Source of the DNA: Lautropia mirabilis | Lineage (GTDB): Bacteria > Pseudomonadota > Gammaproteobacteria > Burkholderiales > Burkholderiaceae_E | NCBI RefSeq assembly: GCF_900637555.1 | Contig: NZ_LR134378.1 | Location: forward strand, 754,001-818,000 | Reading direction: 5' to 3' | DNA length: 64,000 nucleotides | Shown: positions 45,583-52,856 of the stretch, one piece after another | How the letters are laid out: every line of letters starts with the position of its first letter | Position numbering within the stretch: position 1 is the first letter of the stretch | The notes under the pieces: model-generated | The model's database searches: none | What the model was told of the DNA's origin: nothing | What the model saw: the letters and a program-made list of their open reading frames with translations, nothing else | Translations under genes and position numbers: made by a program

Positions 45583-46434
45583 ATGACGATCAGGACACTG
45601 GGCGTGATTGGCGCCGGCACGATGGGCAACGGCATTGCGCAGGCCGCGGCTCAGGCCGGTCTGGACGTGGTGATGCAGGACATCATGCCCGAGGCCGTCG
45701 AACGCGGACTGGCGGCCATCGGCACGTCGCTGGACCGGCTCATCAGGAAGGAGAAGCTGGATGAGGCCGGCAAGGCCGCCGCGCTGGCGCGCATCCGCGG
45801 CACCACCGACGCGGCAGCGCTCAAGGATGCCGACCTGGTGATCGAGGCCGCCACCGAGCGCGAGAGCGTCAAGGCGCAGGTGCTGCGCAACGTGGAGGCG
45901 GTGGTGCGTCCCGACGCCATCCTGGCCACCAATACCTCCTCCATCTCCATCACCCGGCTGGCCGCATCGCTGAAGGATCCGTCCCGTTTTGTGGGCATGC
46001 ACTTCTTCAACCCCGTGCCGATGATGGCGCTGGTGGAGATCATCAGTGGCCTGCAGACCTCGCAGGCCTCCTTCGACGCCGTGACCGGGTTGGCGCATAA
46101 GCTGGGCAAGACGCCCATCAGCGTGCGCAATGCCCCCGGTTTCGTCGTCAACCGCCTGCTGTGCCCGATGATCAACGAGGCCGTCTTCACGCTGCAGGAC
46201 GGCGTGGCCAGTGCCGTCGAGATCGACGAGGGCATGAAGCTGGGTTGCAACCATCCCATCGGACCGCTGGCGCTGGCTGACCTGATCGGCCTGGATGTGG
46301 TGCTGGCCATCATGGAAGTGCTGCACGACAGCTTCAGCGATCCCAAGTACCGGCCTGCGCCGCTGCTGCGCGAGATGGTCGATGCCGGCCGCCTGGGCCG
46401 CAAGACGGGCCGAGGCTTCTTCGAGTATTCGTGA
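45583..46434 (+). CDS. hbd: 3-hydroxybutyryl-CoA dehydrogenase
   Basis: The 283-residue enzyme oxidises or reduces 3-hydroxyacyl-CoA with NAD(P). The N-terminal Rossmann loop is VIGAGTMGNGIAQ, the NTSSISIT block and the catalytic His in GMHFFNPVPMM are present, and the C-terminal domain includes NAPGFVVNRLL and GRKTGRGFFEYS. AAGGAG precedes ATG 45583. It could serve fatty-acid or polyhydroxybutyrate metabolism or phenylacetate degradation; the polyhydroxybutyrate proteins nearby make C4 metabolism plausible. It overlaps nothing and looks monocistronic. Confidence 0.94.
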   Translation: MTIRTLGVIGAGTMGNGIAQAAAQAGLDVVMQDIMPEAVERGLAAIGTSLDRLIRKEKLDEAGKAAALARIRGTTDAAALKDADLVIEAATERESVKAQVLRNVEAVVRPDAILATNTSSISITRLAASLKDPSRFVGMHFFNPVPMMALVEIISGLQTSQASFDAVTGLAHKLGKTPISVRNAPGFVVNRLLCPMINEAVFTLQDGVASAVEIDEGMKLGCNHPIGPLALADLIGLDVVLAIMEVLHDSFSDPKYRPAPLLREMVDAGRLGRKTGRGFFEYS

Positions 46435-46641
46435 TCCCGGGGCCGGGCTGTCGTCACAGCTGCCACGACGGCGGCCGGCCGGGCGGGCGGCCTTGAAGGG
46501 CATGGGCCGATCCGCTATTCTCGGGCGATTCTGCCGCCCGTCGGCGCGGGGGCAGCACCTTCTGGCCACCACGGCCCGGTCGGCTGCGCCGGCCCCTTCG
46601 GCTGGTCCGCTCCGCGCCCCGCACGTATCCGTTTCCTCACC

Positions 46642-47184
46642 ATGTCCTCCCTGCTCGAAGACCCTCCCATGCCCACCCGCTCGCGGGGCTGGGGCCATTA
46701 CCTGCTGCCGGCGCTGGTGCTGCTCAACGTGCTGCTCATGCTGTCGCTGCTGGGCGTGCTGCCGCCGGTCTTCGGGGATCAGCCTGATCCGGGGCGCCTG
46801 AGCCGGCAGATCGACGCCGACCGGGTGCGCGTGGTGCCGGGTGGGGCGGCGGCGGCCGAAGCCGCTTCGTCGGCACACAGTGCTGCAGCCGCCCAGGAGG
46901 GTGACAAACAGGCGGACGCCGCACCGCAGGGCGCCGTTTCCGGCAACGTGCAGAATGCTTCAGCCCGGTCGGCGGCCCAGGACGAGCGCCAGCCCGCGTC
47001 GGCCAGCGCCCCGGACAGGAATGCGTCGGACCGGCAGGGGGCTTCCGCACGGACGGCAGATCGGCCGCATGCGGCACCGTCGGGCGCGTCCCGCAACAGC
47101 ACATCGGGCGCCGCCTCGGCACGTCCCCGGCAGGACGCCAACCGTCGTCAGGATCAGCAGGCCGGCAACCGCAGCACCAACTGA
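46642..47184 (+). CDS. Hypothetical single-pass membrane protein with low-complexity tail
   Basis: The 180-residue protein has one transmembrane helix near residues 20-42 (YLLPALVLLNVLLMLSLLGV) and then an Ala/Gln/Ser/Asp-rich, probably disordered region. No domain is recognised. Neither ATG 46642 nor ATG 46669 has a ribosome-binding site, so the start is uncertain. The composition resembles linkers of SPOR or TolA-type proteins but no terminal domain is present. It may be a real gene of a fast-evolving envelope protein. Confidence 0.55.
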   Translation: MSSLLEDPPMPTRSRGWGHYLLPALVLLNVLLMLSLLGVLPPVFGDQPDPGRLSRQIDADRVRVVPGGAAAAEAASSAHSAAAAQEGDKQADAAPQGAVSGNVQNASARSAAQDERQPASASAPDRNASDRQGASARTADRPHAAPSGASRNSTSGAASARPRQDANRRQDQQAGNRSTN

Positions 47185-47208
47185 ACGCGGGACCTGCCCC
47201 CTGACGGT

Positions 47209-48429
47209 TCAGCCCACGAACAGCGTCAGCAGCCCGGCGTGGGTGTGGCGCACGTTGCGGTGCACCTCGGCCTCGCTGCAGTAGCCCACCAGCGGAAAGT
47301 CTCCCAGCGCCTCGCGGATCATCCGCAGCTCGCTGCCCGGCTCCTGGAACATCGCGTGGGGGCGGGTCATGTCCGTGACGTAGATGCCGCCACGGATCGT
47401 CAGCTGCTGGGTCGTGATCTCGTCGCGCAGCTCGGTCAGCATCCGCGCCATGTCGGCACGGGCCGCCTTGGCATCAGGCACGCAGAAGCGCAGTCGCGTA
47501 TCCGTCTGCATCTCCTGGGTCATGCACAGATTGCCGCCGCTCGGGTCGATGTCTTCCAGCGCGACCAGATCCAGGTCGGCCAGATGGTCCATGTTCTGCC
47601 GGTTGTTCCGGCTGATGGCCGCGTGCGCCGTGCGATACACCCCCATGTCCACCAGCACCGCCGGCAGATCCAGCAGGCTCACGTGGGGCGGCATCGGAAT
47701 GGGGTGATGGTCGAAGAACTCGTCGTCCAGCACGTCCAAGGCGCGCTTGCCGTCCAGTTCCACGATCACGTTGTCGTGCGCCAGCGTGATCTGATGCAGG
47801 CCGCCCAGGGGCTTCAGCGCCTGGGTCATGCGCACCTGCAGCAGCACGTGGTCACGGAAGGCCACGCCGGCCAGGGTGCCATCGTGCAGCACGGCATCAC
47901 CCACGAACGTGGGCAGGGCATGCTGCTTGGCGCCCTGGGTCAGGCCGCCGAAGACGAATCCGCTGCGCACCAGACCAGCCACCTCGTCCAGCTGCGCAGG
48001 CAGATCGCCTCGTTGCGAATCGCCATACACCAGCGCCGTCCACCAGGGTGAAGGCATGTCGGACAGTGCCCGGGGCAGTGGATCCTCCGCAGTAAAGAAG
48101 CGAGCACTTCCTTTCGGGAAAACGCCCACCATGGCGCAGATGGCAGGTTCCAGACGATAGTCGGCATCCAGGCTCATCACGCCATTGGCCACTACACCCG
48201 CCCAGCGCTGAACCCCGGTACGCTGCTGAAGCGTCTCCAGGATCCGGTCTGCCACGTGGTAGAGCGCATTGCCCAGAAACAGGAAACCCAGCTCCTCGGC
48301 ATCCGGCGCCAGGGGCGCGACAGGAGGGGCTTTCAGGCCGGCAATCACCTTTTCCAGACTGTCCTGCCAGGACAGGTCGGAAGCGTGAGCATGGCGGAAG
48401 GGATGCGCATGAGCGGACATGGTGGTCAT
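47209..48429 (-). CDS. FIST-domain sensory protein
   Basis: The 406-residue cytosolic protein has the FIST_N/FIST_C pair (N-terminal PFRHAHASDLSWQDSLEKVI, C-terminal GLLTLFVG with GYCSEAEV). FIST domains are thought to bind small ligands, perhaps amino acids, upstream of signalling proteins. Here it stands alone with no output domain. Its ATG at 48429 overlaps the stop of phaM (ATGA arrangement), so the two are translationally coupled. This suggests a link to polyhydroxybutyrate granule control, but that is inference. Confidence 0.85.
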   Translation of the reverse strand: MTTMSAHAHPFRHAHASDLSWQDSLEKVIAGLKAPPVAPLAPDAEELGFLFLGNALYHVADRILETLQQRTGVQRWAGVVANGVMSLDADYRLEPAICAMVGVFPKGSARFFTAEDPLPRALSDMPSPWWTALVYGDSQRGDLPAQLDEVAGLVRSGFVFGGLTQGAKQHALPTFVGDAVLHDGTLAGVAFRDHVLLQVRMTQALKPLGGLHQITLAHDNVIVELDGKRALDVLDDEFFDHHPIPMPPHVSLLDLPAVLVDMGVYRTAHAAISRNNRQNMDHLADLDLVALEDIDPSGGNLCMTQEMQTDTRLRFCVPDAKAARADMARMLTELRDEITTQQLTIRGGIYVTDMTRPHAMFQEPGSELRMIREALGDFPLVGYCSEAEVHRNVRHTHAGLLTLFVG

Positions 48430-49049
48430 GGCTCCTGGGGCTTGGGCCCGGTAGAGCGTCGGAGAGGACGGGAACGTGGGCGGGTGGATGCCCTGGCGGA
48501 AGCGGCCGCCCTGGCATCGTGTTCGGAAGGGGCGGACGCGTCTTTGGGCGTGTCGGCTGCGGCGGGGGCAGCAGCACCCGGCTGCAGCCCGGTCATGCCG
48601 GACAGCTGCGCCAGCTGGGCCTGAAGCACGTCCCACCACTGCTTCGAGAGCTGCTGGGCCGTGTCCATGGCCCCGGTTGCGGAATCCGGACCCGCGGCGG
48701 CATGGCCCGGGCTGGATCCCATGGCGGCCTGCGCGGCATCGGGGGACATCAGGGCCGACAGACTGCTCAGCGCCTGCAACGTACCCTTCTGCACTTCCAG
48801 CGTCTGTATGGAAGTGCGCAGCATGCCCAGGTTCAGGTTCAGCCACTGTTCCACCGTCCGCAGTTCGGCAATCCGCTTCTCCAGGTCTGCCACGCTCATC
48901 GTGGGCGGCAGGGACGATGCCGTCTGCATCGTGCGCCACGCCTGGTTGAAGCTTTCCAGCGGATTGAACATGTTGCCGGGAATGTTGAAGGAAGACAGCG
49001 GGTCTGAAGACTGCCCGGCACCGGCCGGAATGTCCTTCATTCTGGTCAT
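48426..49049 (-). CDS. phaM: Polyhydroxybutyrate granule protein PhaM
   Basis: The 207-residue protein matches PhaM, which activates PHB synthase and tethers granules to the nucleoid in Ralstonia. The diagnostic helical block is MSVADLEKRIAELRTVEQWL (about 51-70), followed by NLNLGMLRTSIQTLEVQKGT. The C-terminus is Ala/Ser/Arg/Pro/Lys-rich and basic, as expected for DNA contact. AGGAGG precedes ATG 49049. The FIST gene follows by overlap. Confidence 0.9.
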   Translation of the reverse strand: MTRMKDIPAGAGQSSDPLSSFNIPGNMFNPLESFNQAWRTMQTASSLPPTMSVADLEKRIAELRTVEQWLNLNLGMLRTSIQTLEVQKGTLQALSSLSALMSPDAAQAAMGSSPGHAAAGPDSATGAMDTAQQLSKQWWDVLQAQLAQLSGMTGLQPGAAAPAAADTPKDASAPSEHDARAAASARASTRPRSRPLRRSTGPKPQEP

Positions 49050-49134
49050 GGGGTCTCCTCCTGCAAAGAGCGCGGCCAGGTTGACCGGGCCAATGGACGA
49101 TGCCGACGGACAGGCGGAAGATGCCGCCGTGCTC

Positions 49135-50283
49135 CTAGGCAAGCACCTGCTGCTCGATGGCGCCGAACAGCGAATGGCCCCGCGCATCCGCCATGTCGAT
49201 CCGGATGCGGTCACCCGGCTGCATGAAGGCCGGGCCGGGCTGGGACGATTCCTCGATGATCCGCCGCGCACGGGCTTCCAGCAGCGAGGTCCAGCCGCTG
49301 TCCGGATCGGCGTTGGCCATCGGACCCGTGCAGAGGAGGGCGCCCGCATTCACGGGGGCCTGTCGTGACAGGACCTGCAGCAGCTGCCGGAAATCAAAGC
49401 GCATGTCGGCGGCTGCGTCGATCTTGCCGGTGGAGCGCCCATTGAAGCGGCAATGCAGTGGCCGGTGGATGCGGCCTGCCCGCCAGTCCTCGCCCAGCTC
49501 GTCGGGCGTCACCAGCACGGGCGCCAGGGCCAGCCCCCGGTCACGACCCCGACCGGCCGGATCGCCCGTCACATGCAGGCGCCAGGCATTGGCCAGCCCC
49601 AGCAACAGCAGATGACGCTCGGCCTCGTCTTCCGTCAGGTTCAGCGGCAGATCGTTGCAGATGGCCACCAGCTGCGCACTGAAATCCAGCCCGCCCCGGG
49701 CCGCCGCCTTGCGGGCCGCAGCCTCGCGCACGGCGGCATCCTGAACGGGCACCGTGCGGTGTGTGCCCGGCGCCGCAGCCTTGGCGTGTTCGTCGACCTC
49801 CTCCGCCTCCCTCTCGTCCGCGAAGTCGTCCGGATCGGTCTCCTGGGTGCTGACCGGGCGGCCACCACTGTCCGTGCGCAGGTCCGGATAGCCCATCGAG
49901 ACCGGCCCCCGGGGCGACAGCAGCGCGTGCGAGGGCGCGATCTTCAGCGGCACCATGTCCTCCGGCAGCGGCGCGTCGGCCACCAGCCGGGCCTTCTGCA
50001 GGCGCTTCTCATAGGCGGGGTAGGCGCCCGCCTCGATGCGCTGGAAGGCACGCGGCAGCGGCGACAGATACTCGTCCGGGTCGAAGGGGAAGCTGTTCGG
50101 GGCGCGCCCGTGGTTTAGCTCGTCGTACAGATCCTGCAGCTGTGGCGCCATGAACGCCCAGTCGTCCAGGGCACGCTGCAGGGTGCCGGTGATCCGCGAG
50201 GCCATCACGGCATGTTTCAGATCGCGCGAGACGACGACCAGCTGGCCGTCACGGGAATCGTCCTTGCGGGTGGCGAGTTTCAT
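49135..50283 (-). CDS. Fumarylacetoacetase-family protein lacking the metal-binding Glu pair
   Basis: The 382-residue protein follows the betaproteobacterial FAH-hydrolase pattern from its first residues (MKLATRKDDSRDGQLVVVSR) through APQLQDLYDELNHG and LPRAFQ to LAPVLVTPDELGEDW. In active members a FEAEV-type motif supplies two metal-binding glutamates. The equivalent here reads LDFSAQLVAI, replacing both. A Glu/Asp/Ala-rich insert occupies residues about 145-195. Loss of metal binding implies altered or no hydrolase activity. The gene is upstream of phaM on the same strand with a short gap. Confidence 0.8.
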   Translation of the reverse strand: MKLATRKDDSRDGQLVVVSRDLKHAVMASRITGTLQRALDDWAFMAPQLQDLYDELNHGRAPNSFPFDPDEYLSPLPRAFQRIEAGAYPAYEKRLQKARLVADAPLPEDMVPLKIAPSHALLSPRGPVSMGYPDLRTDSGGRPVSTQETDPDDFADEREAEEVDEHAKAAAPGTHRTVPVQDAAVREAAARKAAARGGLDFSAQLVAICNDLPLNLTEDEAERHLLLLGLANAWRLHVTGDPAGRGRDRGLALAPVLVTPDELGEDWRAGRIHRPLHCRFNGRSTGKIDAAADMRFDFRQLLQVLSRQAPVNAGALLCTGPMANADPDSGWTSLLEARARRIIEESSQPGPAFMQPGDRIRIDMADARGHSLFGAIEQQVLA

Positions 50284-50535
50284 GACGTTACATCTTTCCG
50301 TTCCGAAAGGTGTATTTTGTCGCAGACGCTCCCGACATGGCGATGTCGCATCGTCGTCGCACGGGACAAAGCTCGGGGATCCGCGCGGATCCCCTGACAG
50401 GACCCGCCGGCCGCCCGGGTTGCCAGGCATGCGCAGGCCTGACCGGCGCAAGGCCCGACCCATACTCTCCGCGCCGCAGCGGGTACCATTGGACCACTCC
50501 GCAACAACCCCCGGCGTCCACGCCGTTCGAGTGCC

Positions 50536-51726
50536 ATGGCATTTCCCAAAGGACCTCCCAAGCCCTCCTCCGGCCTTTTCTTCTGGCTGGTCATCGCTGT
50601 CGTGTCGTCATTGCTGCTGCTCCTGTGGGGCTGGCAGGCCGGCATGCTGGGCAAGGCCGGCAGCTTCCTGTCCGGTCTGATCTCGCCCGCACAGTACGCC
50701 GGCTACGGCAAGCAGACCGCCGACAATGACGGTACCGGCCGGCCGGCCCTGCGAGCCGAGGAAGAGGCTGCCCGCCACCGCGCGGACGCTGAACGCAAGG
50801 CGCGCGAAGAAGCGGCCGACACCGCCACCCAGACGGCTGACAAGGCAGCAGCTGACAAGGAAGCAGCCGACAAGGCGGCCGCCGAGAAAGCCGCTGCCGA
50901 CAAGGCTGCCGCTGAAAAGGCCGAAGCCGAGCGCCTGGCTGCCGAGAAAGCGCAGGCCGAGAAGGAGGAAGCCGAACGCCAGGCTGCTGCCGAGGCCGAG
51001 AAGAAGGCCGCCGAAGAGGAAGCCGCCCGCAAGGCCGAGGTCGAGGCCCAGAAGAAGGCGGCTGCCCAGCAGCTGGCTGCCACCGAGCAGACGGGTGCCC
51101 AGGCTGGCAAGCGTCGCGTCCAGGTGGCTCCGGCCGATGCCGGCGAGGCGGCCGTCAACAAGGAACTGGCGAAGAACTGGCCCCTGGCCCAGCTGCGCAA
51201 GTACTTCAACCTGCAGGAACAGGCACGCCGCCTGGTCATCACCGTCGACAACCTGCCGCGCGAGCACGTGCCGTCGCAGCTGCGCGTCACCCGGGGCGTG
51301 CCCGAGCTGCTGCGCGTGAAGAAGGAGGGCGAGACCATCACGCTGGATCCGTCCAACTACGAGCGCTATGACCGCATCATCGGCTACGTCGAGAAGATGG
51401 ATGCGCGCAAGATCGGCCGGCTGTACGCCAAGTTCTATCCGCTCCTGCAGCGCACCTACGAGGAAACCGGCTTCCCCGAGGAGCGTTTCCACGACCGTGT
51501 GCTGGCCGCGCTGGACGACATGATGGATGCGCCGCGCCCCACCGGTCCCATCCGGCTGGTGCAGCCCAAGGTGCTCTACCGCTTCGAGGATGATCACCTG
51601 GAGAACCTGTCGGCAGGCCAGAAGATCATGATCCGCGTCGGTCCCGACAACGCCGCCCGCCTGCGCAAGGTGCTGGCCCGCGTGCGGGCTGCCATTGCGG
51701 CGCATGACCCCGACGAGCAGGAATGA
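50536..51726 (+). CDS. DUF3014 membrane protein with TolA-like coiled coil
   Basis: The 396-residue protein has an N-terminal transmembrane helix (about 14-32), then a long Ala/Lys/Glu-rich coiled coil (about 75-185) like that of TolA. The C-terminal globular domain (about 210-390: LAQLRKYFNLQEQARRLVIT, RYDRIIGYVEKMDARKIGRL) fits DUF3014. DUF3014 has no assigned function. The layout suggests a periplasm-spanning envelope protein. It is monocistronic with a terminator after it. Confidence 0.85.
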   Translation: MAFPKGPPKPSSGLFFWLVIAVVSSLLLLLWGWQAGMLGKAGSFLSGLISPAQYAGYGKQTADNDGTGRPALRAEEEAARHRADAERKAREEAADTATQTADKAAADKEAADKAAAEKAAADKAAAEKAEAERLAAEKAQAEKEEAERQAAAEAEKKAAEEEAARKAEVEAQKKAAAQQLAATEQTGAQAGKRRVQVAPADAGEAAVNKELAKNWPLAQLRKYFNLQEQARRLVITVDNLPREHVPSQLRVTRGVPELLRVKKEGETITLDPSNYERYDRIIGYVEKMDARKIGRLYAKFYPLLQRTYEETGFPEERFHDRVLAALDDMMDAPRPTGPIRLVQPKVLYRFEDDHLENLSAGQKIMIRVGPDNAARLRKVLARVRAAIAAHDPDEQE

Positions 51727-51762
51727 TGCCTGGCGGGTCTGAGCCCGCTTCCTGACGTTCCC

Positions 51763-51794
51763 ACGGCGCCCTTCATGGGCGCCGTTTCGTTTCT
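51763..51794 (+). terminator. Terminator after DUF3014 gene
   Basis: Stem ACGGCGCCC (51763-51771)/GGGCGCCGT (51777-51785) with loop TTCAT and a T-rich tail (TTCGTTTCT). Confidence 0.9.
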
Positions 51795-51842
51795 GCCTCA
51801 GGAAGGCGTCGCCAGATAGCATCGAGCTGGACAGTGACACTA

Positions 51843-51894
51843 TTGTGCGGCGCAGCAAACCATGGGAGAATGGGTTTTGTGCGATGCAGCAAAC
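51843..51894 (+). promoter_or_regulatory. Direct repeats upstream of phasin gene
   Basis: TTGTGCGGCGCAGCAAAC (51843-51860) and TTGTGCGATGCAGCAAAC (51877-51894) differ at two bases and lie 34 bp apart. Each has internal TGC/GCA dyad symmetry. Position upstream of phaP and TGC/GCA content match the kind of site described for the PHB repressor PhaR, so autoregulated phasin control is plausible. Confidence 0.6.
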
Positions 51895-51987
51895 GTCGGG
51901 AGCCCTTATGACATCCCGGTATTCCATTGGCTGCACCCTTTTCCGGGCAGGCGTCGCTGCCTGCCCCACCCGATACCGGAGGTCCCC

Positions 51988-52533
51988 ATGTTTCCTTCCA
52001 TCGATGAGCTGATGAAGGCCCAGGCCGAAGCCTTCAAGACCACCAACTCCGTGGCCACCACGGCCTTCGACGGCGCCCGCAAGCTGCTGGAGCTGAACGT
52101 GCAGGCGGCCCGTGCCGGCATGGAAGAGTCCTCGGCCCAACTGAAGGCCCTTCTGGCCGCCAGGGATGTCAGTGCCCTCAACACCCTGCTGGCCGACCTG
52201 TTCTCGCAGTTTTCCAAACCTGAAGGCAACAAGGCCGCCGCCTACGTGAAGGATGTCTACGACATCGCCCAGCAGACCCACAGCCAGGTGGCCGAACTCA
52301 TCGAGAAGCAGGTGGCCAGCAGCCAGCAGCAACTGTTGGCTGCCGTCGATGCGCTGGCCAAGAACGCCCCGGCCGGTTCTGAAGGCGCCGTCAAGCTGCT
52401 GCGCCAGAGCGTGGTCGAGGCCAATACCGCCTTCGAGAAAGTCCAGGCTGCCTCGCGTCAGGTGATGGACCTGATCGACGCCAACGTCAACAACCTGGCC
52501 AGGACGGGTGAAGCGGCCGCGAAGAAGAAGTAA
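51988..52533 (+). CDS. phaP: Phasin (PHB granule-associated protein)
   Basis: The 181-residue helical protein begins MFPSIDELMKAQAEAFKTTN and shows the phasin_2 pattern (LNVQAARAGMEESSAQLKAL, FSKPEGNKAAAYVKDVYDIA) with Ala/Lys-rich helices and a lysine tail. Phasins coat PHB granules and control their size. GGAGG lies five bases before ATG 51988. Paired direct repeats upstream suggest repressor control. A strong terminator follows. Confidence 0.94.
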   Translation: MFPSIDELMKAQAEAFKTTNSVATTAFDGARKLLELNVQAARAGMEESSAQLKALLAARDVSALNTLLADLFSQFSKPEGNKAAAYVKDVYDIAQQTHSQVAELIEKQVASSQQQLLAAVDALAKNAPAGSEGAVKLLRQSVVEANTAFEKVQAASRQVMDLIDANVNNLARTGEAAAKKK

Positions 52534-52856
52534 GCTGATCTCCCCATGTCCAAGAAAGGCCGCAGTGCGCGTCGCGCCTGCGGCCTTTTTGCGTCATGCT
52601 GGCGTGGTTGCCGTATCTGTCCTGCCATGGCGCCGTTCTCATGCTGCTGCCGGCACATCCACCGCCACCGCGGCGAGGGGGGTGTGCAACCGCCGCCGAC
52701 CATACGCCTGCCGCAACTTCGACGGCGATTGTTGCCGGTGTGTCCTGGCCGTCCCTTCAGGCAGGGCTTCTGCGGCCCGCTCTGGCCTGATCGTGTAGTG
52801 TGGGGACAGCTTGCCCGGTCGTTCCTTCGGGTTCTTCCTTTCTTCAGGAGACAGCC
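52534..52856. other. Intergenic region phaP / beta-glucosidase
   Basis: Contains the phasin terminator and about 265 bp preceding the beta-glucosidase gene. No additional gene is supported; a promoter is presumed. Confidence 0.4.
52555..52590 (+). terminator. Terminator of phasin gene
   Basis: AAAGGCCGCAG (52555-52565) pairs with CTGCGGCC (52578-52585) and the following Ts; T5 tail. Confidence 0.92.
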
